Assembly: GCA_964591605.1 (NCBI GenBank) | Contig: CAZQEN010000222.1 | Coordinates: 1-12,702 of the forward strand | DNA: 12,702 nucleotides | Reading direction: 5' to 3' | DNA from: CAYLLT01 sp964591605 | GTDB lineage: Bacteria > Planctomycetota > Phycisphaerae > UBA1845 > PWPN01 | Shown here: in pieces, positions 1 through 5,846 of the stretch | Position numbering within the stretch: the first letter of the stretch is position 1 | How the letters are laid out: the number at the start of each line of letters is the position of its first letter | Program-made: the position numbers and the translations under genes | The notes under the pieces: model-generated | Seen by the model: the letters and a program-made list of their open reading frames with translations, nothing else | Databases searched by the model: none | Told to the model about the DNA's origin: nothing

Positions 1-406
1 GCTCGATGAGGGCAACGCCGCCGGGCTTGAGATGGGCCGCAAAGCAGCGCAGCGTCCTGCCCGCGTTCGCGTACGTCCGCACATCGGCGATCGCGCTGAA
101 CAGGCACACAATCGCGTCGAACGGTCGCCCGAGCGAGAAATCCGTCATGTCCGCCTCGCGAAGGGGGATTCCCGGGCAGTGCCGCCGGGCGATGCGGAGC
201 ATCTGCCGGCTCAGGTCGATGCCGGTGATCTCATAGCGGTCGCGCAGGTGCCGGATGTGCCCGCCCGTCCCGCAGGCCACGTCGAGCAGCGCGTTGCCGG
301 GCGAGCGCTTCTGTTTGCGGATGATCTCATCCACGCGTTTCGCCTCGGCCGCGTAGTCCTTCCAGCCGTATTGCAGGTCGTAGTACGCTGCCAGCTCGTT
401 GAACAT
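1..406 (-). CDS. Class I SAM-dependent methyltransferase, C-terminus cut off by window start
   Basis: The minus strand is open from an ATG at 406 to the window edge, giving 135 codons of an N-terminal methyltransferase domain. Visible features are an N-terminal FNELAAYYDL segment followed by WKDYAAEA, the SAM-binding motif I LLDVACGTGGH (residues 40-50), an acidic end of strand two in GIDLS (62-66), an EADMTDF motif where the adenine-contacting Asp usually lies, and a FDAIVCLFSAI segment typical of motif IV. The opening resembles the group that includes sugar N-methyltransferases and small-molecule methylases, but the substrate cannot be read from this part. Two in-frame ATGs at 433 and 430 lie upstream; neither they nor 406 has a strong ribosome binding site. 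I prefer 406 because family members begin close to this motif. The 3' part and any downstream partners lie outside the window. Confidence 0.9.
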   Translation of the reverse strand, partial: MFNELAAYYDLQYGWKDYAAEAKRVDEIIRKQKRSPGNALLDVACGTGGHIRHLRDRYEITGIDLSRQMLRIARRHCPGIPLREADMTDFSLGRPFDAIVCLFSAIADVRTYANAGRTLRCFAAHLKPGGVALIE

Positions 407-433
407 TTTCTCTGATGGATGACGCCGCATCAT

Positions 434-667
434 GCAGGCACCGAGCCTTTCAAACCGGGAGGATAGCGTGCGTCCCGGCCCCAGCCAATCCGGGGCTGCA
501 GCAGGGGCCGCCCGACGAGCCGGCCTGCGAGCTGCAATCCTGCCGCAATCGGCCGGTCGTGACCTCGCAAGAGCAAGCAAGACCGAGGGCTGGTCCGGAT
601 GACCTGCCCTGCGTTCGAAGGGGGGCCTGTGGGTGGCGAAAGAACCGCAACTTCAATGTCCCCCTCA
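434..667. other. Intergenic region, no gene supported
   Basis: This stretch lies between the small exported-protein gene and the methyltransferase, both on the minus strand. Several overlapping open frames exist on both strands, but their translations are rich in Arg, Pro and Gly without recognisable motifs, as expected for GC-rich non-coding DNA. A six-base inverted repeat (CCGGGA at 455-460 and TCCCGG at 473-478) lies 49 bases upstream of the preferred methyltransferase start. No convincing -10/-35 pair was found. Confidence 0.5.
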
Positions 668-877
668 TCAATACGTGGGTCGAATGATGATGCGAGCCGC
701 CGTGCCGGACACATCCTTGGAGGGCCGGGGTTCGATAAGGTAACGGGCCGCGTCGCCGCTCACTTCCTTCACGCCGGCCGGATCGCAACCGGTCGTCGGG
801 GCCGAGAAGATCGTCGCCCCGGCCAGGATCGCCCCCAGCAGCGCCTTGCGGATCGTGCGGTGGATACTCGTGAACAT
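668..877 (-). CDS. Small exported protein with two-copy 17-residue repeat
   Basis: This 69-residue protein is not recognised as a named family. Residues 1-11 are basic (HRTIRK), 12-27 are hydrophobic (ALLGAILAGATIF) and a Cys follows at 31 in PTTGC. That gives a Sec signal with either a signal peptidase I site near the SAP sequence or a non-canonical lipobox; Thr at -3 is unusual for a lipobox, so lipidation is uncertain. The remainder is a tandem duplication: residues 37-52 (KEVSGDAARYLIEPRP) and 54-69 (KDVSGTAARIIIRPTY) share the pattern K-D/E-V-S-G-x-A-A-R-x-x-I-x-P. The start is supported by AAGGAG at 885-890, seven bases before the ATG. It lies downstream of a terminator that separates it from the peptidase gene, so it probably has its own promoter, and it carries a leader hairpin also found before that gene. 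Confidence 0.72.
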   Translation of the reverse strand: MFTSIHRTIRKALLGAILAGATIFSAPTTGCDPAGVKEVSGDAARYLIEPRPSKDVSGTAARIIIRPTY

Positions 878-884
878 GACGTTT

Positions 885-890
885 CTCCTT
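885..890 (-). promoter_or_regulatory. Ribosome binding site of the small exported protein
   Basis: On the minus strand AAGGAG precedes the ATG at 877 by seven bases. This is the main reason for accepting such a short reading frame as a gene. Confidence 0.75.
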
Positions 891-930
891 CATCTCTTCA
901 CGGACAGGATGCCCGTCACACATTCGTTTC

Positions 931-953
931 CAGCCGCCCATTGCGGCCTCCAG
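931..953 (-). promoter_or_regulatory. Leader hairpin element, copy A
   Basis: On the transcribed minus strand the core is GCCGC-AATGG-GCGGC, a five-base-pair stem (plus-strand 933-937 with 943-947) with a five-base loop. The surrounding 23 bases match 20 of 23 with the element at 2467-2489. Two of the three differences fall in the loop and none in the stem. It sits 54 bases upstream of the small-protein start codon. It could be a 5'-UTR structure, a regulator site or part of a promoter. Confidence 0.5.
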
Positions 954-1027
954 GAGATCAACCGAGAAGCCGCCGCCGCGCTCACGCCGGTTTGGACGAG
1001 AAGGACAGCCTCCGTGACGCGCCGCGC

Positions 1028-1060
1028 AAGAAAAGGCAGGTTCACGTGGGTGAACCTGCC
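1028..1060 (-). terminator. Rho-independent terminator of the cysteine peptidase gene
   Basis: On the minus strand an 11-base-pair perfect stem, GGCAGGTTCAC with GTGAACCTGCC (plus-strand 1035-1045 and 1050-1060), encloses a four-base loop and is followed directly by TTTTCTT. It begins 27 bases after the stop codon of the cysteine peptidase gene. It should separate that transcript from the small exported-protein gene downstream. Confidence 0.92.
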
Positions 1061-1086
1061 ACGAGAGGCCGCTGCACACGCTTGAT

Positions 1087-2427
1087 TCAGGGGTCTTGCG
1101 GGGTGAGCGGATCGGATATTCCTCCCAGGTCCGGAAGCGACTCGTCGATCACCTCAGCGGCGTGCGGCGTAAGGCAATGACCGCCCGAGCCCCACGTCCG
1201 GACGCCTGACTGTGTCTCTTCCGAGGCGATCAGGTCACAGGTGCTCCCGGAGATTTCCGTTCGCACTTCAAAGCTGTCGAACCCCCCGTCCTGGCAGGTG
1301 TAGCCTATGTTGCTGGATGCGTCGTGCGTCTGGAGATACCAGTTCTCCAGATCGTCAGCCGCGCACTGATCGCTCACTGTCGGCGCACTCTGGATGTCCA
1401 CGAAACCCAGGCGGACGGAACCATTGCCCATCGACCACTCGACCAACCCGTTGCTGCCAGAGCCGTTGCCACCATCGACGAACACCTGGCGCGTGTCGCC
1501 GTCATCGACGTAGCCGGTGATCAGGGCAATGTGGGAGTGTTGCCAGTCGAGGGAGACATCGGTGATCCCGATGCCGCCTTCGCAGCGGGAAGGTTCAATG
1601 CAGTAGAGCATCAGCACGGGTTTATGGGCGTTGACATAGGTCTTGACGATTTCGAAGTAGGTGCTCGCCTCGGACTGCTTGACGCGCGCGTAACTCATCG
1701 AGGCGGTGACGCCGGCATCGGAGAAGAAACCCTCCAGGCCGCTCAGGACGTTTTCCAGCGGTGTGGCGGACATCATTGCCCCGTCAGGCGTGGAGGAGAA
1801 GGGGACGCAGAAGCTGCCCATCCGCGTGCGGAGCTCGCGTGCCAGCTTATACCAGTCGAAGTGGCCGGTGCTGTTGCGGAAGCGTGCTCCCAGGCGCCTC
1901 CAGCCCAGCGAGTCATACCAGGCCACCAGCTCGGCCCCGGCAATCGGCCCGCAGCCCACCAGCAGCGATCTGCTGGTCAGGCCCGAGCAGGTCCTGGGTG
2001 CGTCGCCGATGATGAACTGGTAAAAGGTCGGTACACCGCGGATGTAAATCGCCGTGTCGTAGGTGTAGGAGTACGATTCACTGCACGAGCAGCGGCAGCT
2101 CAACAGCTTGACCTCATCGGCGCACTCGTCGACATACTCGTCCTCGGTAGTCACGTCGCAGCAGCTATCCTGGAAGTCGTCGCAGGTTGACACGGTGAGC
2201 ACCCGTCCGTCCGAGTAGGTCGCCTGACAGTCGCAGGCTGAATCACCCGGAATGATGACGGCACCCGGATTGACGGACACGTCAACGGTGGTCGGTGATG
2301 GTGACTCGGCCCCCGTAGTACCTCCCGTGGTGGCGTCCGCCGCCCGTGCGGATGATGCCAGCGGCAGCATCGCCGCAGACGTGGCAAGCATCATTAATCT
2401 GGTTCGCATCATGGATCCAATCAACAT
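1087..2427 (-). CDS. Exported C39/papain-like cysteine peptidase candidate
   Basis: The 446-residue protein starts with a Sec signal (about residues 1-29: basic MMRTR, hydrophobic LMMLATSAAMLPLA, cleavage at SARA|AD). A Thr/Ser/Pro-rich linker follows, then a Cys-rich segment with nine Cys between residues 65 and 115, probably disulphide-bonded outside the cytoplasm. Residues 125-345 look like a C39-like papain fold: LLVGCGPIAGAELVAWY with candidate nucleophile Cys159, a His in WQHSHIALITGY (His299, with His297 nearby), and an Asp in VFVDGGNG (318). Gln137 in FYQFII may serve as the oxyanion residue, but its spacing from Cys159 is longer than usual. The last 90 residues carry more Cys and no recognised domain. 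The ATG at 2427 has AAGGAG six bases upstream. The gene is divergent from a metzincin gene and ends in a strong terminator. Peptidase activity is inferred from motifs only; an inactive homologue is possible. Confidence 0.82.
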   Translation of the reverse strand: MLIGSMMRTRLMMLATSAAMLPLASSARAADATTGGTTGAESPSPTTVDVSVNPGAVIIPGDSACDCQATYSDGRVLTVSTCDDFQDSCCDVTTEDEYVDECADEVKLLSCRCSCSESYSYTYDTAIYIRGVPTFYQFIIGDAPRTCSGLTSRSLLVGCGPIAGAELVAWYDSLGWRRLGARFRNSTGHFDWYKLARELRTRMGSFCVPFSSTPDGAMMSATPLENVLSGLEGFFSDAGVTASMSYARVKQSEASTYFEIVKTYVNAHKPVLMLYCIEPSRCEGGIGITDVSLDWQHSHIALITGYVDDGDTRQVFVDGGNGSGSNGLVEWSMGNGSVRLGFVDIQSAPTVSDQCAADDLENWYLQTHDASSNIGYTCQDGGFDSFEVRTEISGSTCDLIASEETQSGVRTWGSGGHCLTPHAAEVIDESLPDLGGISDPLTPQDP

Positions 2428-2433
2428 GTTCTG

Positions 2434-2439
2434 CTCCTT
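2434..2439 (-). promoter_or_regulatory. Ribosome binding site of the cysteine peptidase gene
   Basis: Minus-strand AAGGAG lies six bases before the ATG at 2427. It favours this start over the in-frame Met-Met pair five residues further in. Confidence 0.8.
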
Positions 2440-2466
2440 GAGTGTTTGACGCTGAATCTCGAATCA

Positions 2467-2489
2467 CAGCCGCCCGGTGCGGCCTGCAG
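2467..2489 (-). promoter_or_regulatory. Leader hairpin element, copy B
   Basis: This is the second copy of the element at 931-953, upstream of the cysteine peptidase gene in the same orientation. On the minus strand it reads GCCGC-ACCGG-GCGGC (plus-strand stem 2469-2473 with 2479-2483). It lies 40 bases before the start codon. The stem is identical to copy A while the loop differs. Confidence 0.5.
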
Positions 2490-2711
2490 AGAGGACCGAC
2501 ATCGGAAGGGGGCGCTCACAGGGACTCCGGTTCGAAACATGAGCTCGCCGTGCGGGTGGCGCTGTGTACATCGCGGGCAGCCATGGCCTCGCGGCGACGT
2601 CCAGGTTCGTATGCCGCCGAACGCACCGTGAGCGCGAACCAGCGGTGTCGGTGTATGCCATGTGGGCCGGGATTCCCGGCAACCGGTGACCTGTTTTCGA
2701 GAAACTTGCTC

Positions 2712-2719
2712 GGGAGGAG
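2712..2719 (+). promoter_or_regulatory. Ribosome binding site of the metzincin beta-helix gene
   Basis: GGGAGGAG lies six bases before the ATG at 2726 and fixes that start. Confidence 0.8.
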
Positions 2720-2725
2720 ACTCTG

Positions 2726-4762
2726 ATGAGCAACGCGCGACTCCCTCATCGCTTTGCCAGGACGCTATTACTGTTCGGAAGTCTGAGCGTGTTTTCAGCG
2801 GTGGCCAAGTCCGAGGACCTGACCGTCTTCGACATCCACTTTGTCGTGCTCACGCCCGATGGACCCAGTGAAACGACGACATTGACCGACGCCGATACTG
2901 GTGCAGCCTATACCGGCGAGGACATCTTCTGGCGGGAGGTCGAGATCCTCAACGAACGCTTCCGTGACGCAAGTGGAAACCCCGTCTGTGATGGGGGCGG
3001 GTGCGTCCGCTTCCGCTATCACAGTCATACCTGGTATGAGGATCTGGCCGACAACCCCTGCGGCGTTTTGGCGTTTGGCGAGCCCACGGCTTACGTTCAC
3101 GAAGTGTGCGATGTTGAGACACATGCCTGCTATGATGAATTCGATCACCCCTCCTGGGCGGATGACTTTCAGATGGCCATGGGATCCTGTACGGACCAGC
3201 GCGTCCGCGTGCCGTTTGCGATCAACTTCTACGTGTATGACAATCCCACATCCAACAACAGCCACGGTCGAAGCTTCACGACAGACAGCGTGCGGATGGG
3301 TCATCTGGTTCTCGACGCTGCCCGGCTCCTGCACCACACGCAGGCGCCCGAGGAGCACGAGATGGGGCATGTGTTCGGCTTACCGCATGTCTCGGACTCG
3401 AGCGTCAGAAGTACGAGTGATTCCAGCAACATCATGTGCAGCAGCGACTGTGATGCCGATATCGACGGCGACAGCAAGGACGACTACCTCTCCGGCGGCC
3501 TCCGCGACCAGGGATTCACCACTGTGACCAGTATTTGCGGGTCAACGACGACGATCGTGGACCAGGTGGACCAGATCATGACCAGCGCGCACGAGTTTCA
3601 GGACAATTGGAGGGCGAACGGCTGGAATCCCACGCGTATCTATTATGTCAACAGCGCGAACAAAGGCCCCGGCGACGGGCTTAGCTGGGCGACCGCATGG
3701 CCTTCCCTTCAATCGGCGCTGGATGAGGCGTCTACAACGGGAGATACCGTGCAGATCTGCGTGGCGCAGGGGGAATACGTGCCGACCACCCGCAAGACTG
3801 CGGCCGATCCTTATTCCGTCACTTTTCAGCTGGGCGCCAACGTGAAGCTGTATGGCGGTTTCAATGGCACCGAGCGCACAATTGACGAGCGGGACCCAGC
3901 CAGGTACGTGACCACGCTCAACGGCAAGTCCTGCTATCACGTGGTGACCACGGAGGCAACGGGGCTCAATACGGTGCTGAGCGGCTTCACCGTCACCGGC
4001 GGCAATGCTGCCAGTGGGATGGAGGCTTATTCGGCATACGGCGGGGGGATGCTCATCGTAGGCGCCTCCCCGATTGTCCGCGAGTGCGTGTTCAAAGGGA
4101 ACCTTGCCCATCAAAGTGGAGGAGCGATGCTCATCAACGGCAGCAGCCCGCTCATCCTTCAGTGCCTCTTTCTTGGCAATGGCTCCAACGTGTATGGAGG
4201 AGCAGTGTACAACTACGGGCAGGGCGAACCGTACCTGGCGAGCTGTGCGTTCAGCGGGAACGTGAGCGGGAGCGGCGGAGGTCTTGCCAGTTCGCAGGGC
4301 ACAATGCATGTCATCAACTGCACGTTCAGCCAGAACACGGCATCCAAGGATGGCGGGGGAATCTTCGGTCGTGGGGCTGGCACAGCGCTTTCCATTGACA
4401 ACAACATTCTCTGGGGCAACACGGCCGGTGACGCAACCAGTAAACGCGAGGCTCAGCTCAGAGTGATCGACGGCGCCACGAGGACTGTCAGGTACTCATG
4501 CCTGCAGGGCTGGAACCTCGGCGGAGTGGGAAACAGCAACGCCGATCCGAAGCTTCAGAACGCGGTCGGTGCCGACGGCGCTCCCGGAACAGATGACGAT
4601 AACCTGCGCTTGAGTGGCTCGTCTCCTTCGGTCGATGCCGGCAGCAATGATCTGCTGCCCTGGTGGCTTGCTGCTGGAGATCTGGACGGTCACCCGCGGA
4701 TCTGCAACGAAGTCATTGACCGAGGTGCATATGAGAACAAGAACTTCGTCATCGCCAAGTGA
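2726..4762 (+). CDS. Exported metzincin-type zinc protease fused to a parallel beta-helix
   Basis: The 678-residue protein has a Sec signal (about residues 1-28: HRFAR, then LLLFGSLSVFSA). Residues 30-295 form a protease-like domain. EEHEMGHVFGLPH contains the full metzincin zinc site HExxHxxGxxH (His211, Glu212, His215, His221), and Met237 in SNIMCS is a plausible Met-turn sixteen residues on. Cys pairs suggest disulphides. An Asp-rich loop at 241-253 (DCDADIDGDSKDD) resembles a calcium site. From about residue 305 (IYYVNSANKGPGDG) the protein becomes a right-handed beta-helix with POMP-like GGA/GGG-x-F/L and F-x-x-N motifs. The end, DAGSND...GDLDGHPRI...IDRGAYE, matches the choice-of-anchor Q pattern known from planctomycete surface proteins. 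It is expected outside the cytoplasm, with the helix binding a surface or polysaccharide and the protease acting on proteins; substrate unknown. Confidence 0.88.
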   Translation: MSNARLPHRFARTLLLFGSLSVFSAVAKSEDLTVFDIHFVVLTPDGPSETTTLTDADTGAAYTGEDIFWREVEILNERFRDASGNPVCDGGGCVRFRYHSHTWYEDLADNPCGVLAFGEPTAYVHEVCDVETHACYDEFDHPSWADDFQMAMGSCTDQRVRVPFAINFYVYDNPTSNNSHGRSFTTDSVRMGHLVLDAARLLHHTQAPEEHEMGHVFGLPHVSDSSVRSTSDSSNIMCSSDCDADIDGDSKDDYLSGGLRDQGFTTVTSICGSTTTIVDQVDQIMTSAHEFQDNWRANGWNPTRIYYVNSANKGPGDGLSWATAWPSLQSALDEASTTGDTVQICVAQGEYVPTTRKTAADPYSVTFQLGANVKLYGGFNGTERTIDERDPARYVTTLNGKSCYHVVTTEATGLNTVLSGFTVTGGNAASGMEAYSAYGGGMLIVGASPIVRECVFKGNLAHQSGGAMLINGSSPLILQCLFLGNGSNVYGGAVYNYGQGEPYLASCAFSGNVSGSGGGLASSQGTMHVINCTFSQNTASKDGGGIFGRGAGTALSIDNNILWGNTAGDATSKREAQLRVIDGATRTVRYSCLQGWNLGGVGNSNADPKLQNAVGADGAPGTDDDNLRLSGSSPSVDAGSNDLLPWWLAAGDLDGHPRICNEVIDRGAYENKNFVIAK

Positions 4763-4880
4763 GTACAGTTCTATCAGGAGTGGCCGCATAGCGATCACCC
4801 GGGAGCCAGTCTACATCTGACTGACCGTGGACGCCTCGGCTCGCCCCGTGCAGAGTGACATGTCGAAGACGCGCAGGCGG
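4763..4880. other. Short intergenic region between convergent genes
   Basis: These 118 bases separate the stop codons of the metzincin gene and the radical SAM gene. The only dyad is weak: CAGTC at 4807-4811 with GACTG at 4819-4823, without a T-run. No convincing terminator is visible for either gene. Confidence 0.5.
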
Positions 4881-5846
4881 TTATAGGGATGGGGTCGTGC
4901 CAGGACTGTCTTGTGGAGCCTCTGAAGGCTCCTGATTGAGGTTCATCTGGCGAAGCCGATCAATAAGAGTGGGTGCGTGAGCTGACCCATGGACAAAAAG
5001 ATGAATATCCCACAGATCTGCGAACACGCGGCCGCGACGCAGGCTGATGCCGTATTCGAGCACTTCGCAGAGCGATTCGAGCGTGGGCGGCGTGAAGTGG
5101 CCGAGATCGGCCAGCCGCTCCATCGCTCCGTTGCCGCCCCGCGTCGGAATCACCACGCAGCACTCCACGCCGCGGGAGAACGCCCACTCGATGGATCGCT
5201 TGGCCCACAGGACGCCCTCAGACTCACTTTGGAATGGCGTCCTCAGCAGGATGAACGCGCGGACAGGAATCCCATGAGCGGCCAGGAGCCGCGTCGAGTG
5301 ATCGAAATCATCCAGGGTCATGTGCTTGTTGAGTCTGGGCAGGACGATCGGATCAACGGTTTCCAGGCCCATCGCGACTTGAAGCTCTCCCGGAATCATC
5401 CGGGCGAACATCAGGCCTGCCTTGTTCACCAGGCGAGGGTGGCTTTCGACGATGACGGTCCGGAAGTTGCGAAGCATCGCGGCGATCGCCGGCCAGTCCC
5501 GCCGCGGGATGGCCTGTGCATCGAAGAAACTCCCGGAGTTGTAGAGCTTCACATGCCGCAGGGGAGGCAATTCACGCATCGCCTGCCGGATCTGTCCGGC
5601 CACCGCGCCGTCCGGCACGGGAAATGGCGTGGTGTTTTTCCAGAGATCGCACATCAGGCAGTGGAACGGGCACTCTCGATTGGTGATGAAGATCGTGGCA
5701 ACATCCTCGATCTCCCCATGCCGACTTCGCTCGAGCTCGACGCATATGGCCCAGGGCCGATGACAATCGACCACTTGACGCGGTCCACGCTGAGCGATGA
5801 TCCAGTCATCATCCAGCGCTGGCGAATCAGGTGTTGTAGAGGGCAT
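4881..5846 (-). CDS. Radical SAM enzyme, COG1244/RaSEA-like, function unknown
   Basis: The protein has 321 residues from the chosen ATG. The [4Fe-4S] motif CxxxCxxC is complete in RECPFHCLMCDLWK (Cys59, Cys63, Cys66). Downstream segments fit the COG1244 group, whose archaeal relatives include the archaeosine enzyme RaSEA: VKLYNSGSFFD, VIVESHPRLV, VAMGLETVDPIVLPRLNK and RAFILLRTPF. No B12 domain or extra cluster-binding (SPASM) Cys pattern is seen. The frame stays open upstream to an ATG at 5984, but that lies inside the preceding gene. I chose the ATG at 5846, which overlaps the 3' end of the amide-ligase gene by 20 bases and suggests translational coupling; 5873 is an alternative. No strong ribosome binding site precedes either. 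The reaction is unknown; tRNA-base or small-molecule modification are both possible. A perfect 7-bp hairpin (4915-4932) lies within the last codons. Confidence 0.9.
   Translation of the reverse strand: MPSTTPDSPALDDDWIIAQRGPRQVVDCHRPWAICVELERSRHGEIEDVATIFITNRECPFHCLMCDLWKNTTPFPVPDGAVAGQIRQAMRELPPLRHVKLYNSGSFFDAQAIPRRDWPAIAAMLRNFRTVIVESHPRLVNKAGLMFARMIPGELQVAMGLETVDPIVLPRLNKHMTLDDFDHSTRLLAAHGIPVRAFILLRTPFQSESEGVLWAKRSIEWAFSRGVECCVVIPTRGGNGAMERLADLGHFTPPTLESLCEVLEYGISLRRGRVFADLWDIHLFVHGSAHAPTLIDRLRQMNLNQEPSEAPQDSPGTTPSL

Larger units (their letters stand above)
2428..2725. promoter_or_regulatory. Divergent intergenic region between two exported protease genes
   Basis: These 298 bases must hold the 5' signals of both the cysteine peptidase (minus) and metzincin (plus) genes. 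Visible structures are the leader hairpin at 2467-2489, the two ribosome binding sites, and a GC hairpin GCCGGG-ATT-CCCGGC at 2666-2680, which lies 46 bases before the metzincin ATG. I could not find a convincing -35/-10 pair for either direction. The short frames here have no recognisable content. Confidence 0.55.

Noticed and set aside
666..880. Canonical lipoprotein call for the small exported protein
   Set aside because: The residue at -3 from Cys31 is Thr and the -3 to -1 sequence is TTG, which does not fit a standard lipobox, so lipidation is left open.
450..1079. A 209-codon minus-strand open frame spanning the small gene and the terminator
   Set aside because: It crosses the strong terminator hairpin and is in a different frame from the small exported protein, which has a ribosome binding site and a repeat. 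Its translation shows no features.
1324..2190. A 288-codon plus-strand open frame
   Set aside because: Shadow of the cysteine peptidase gene; no motifs, and the minus strand has a signal peptide, ribosome binding site and terminator.
4807..4823. Weak dyad between the convergent genes as a terminator
   Set aside because: Only five base pairs, with no T-run in either direction.
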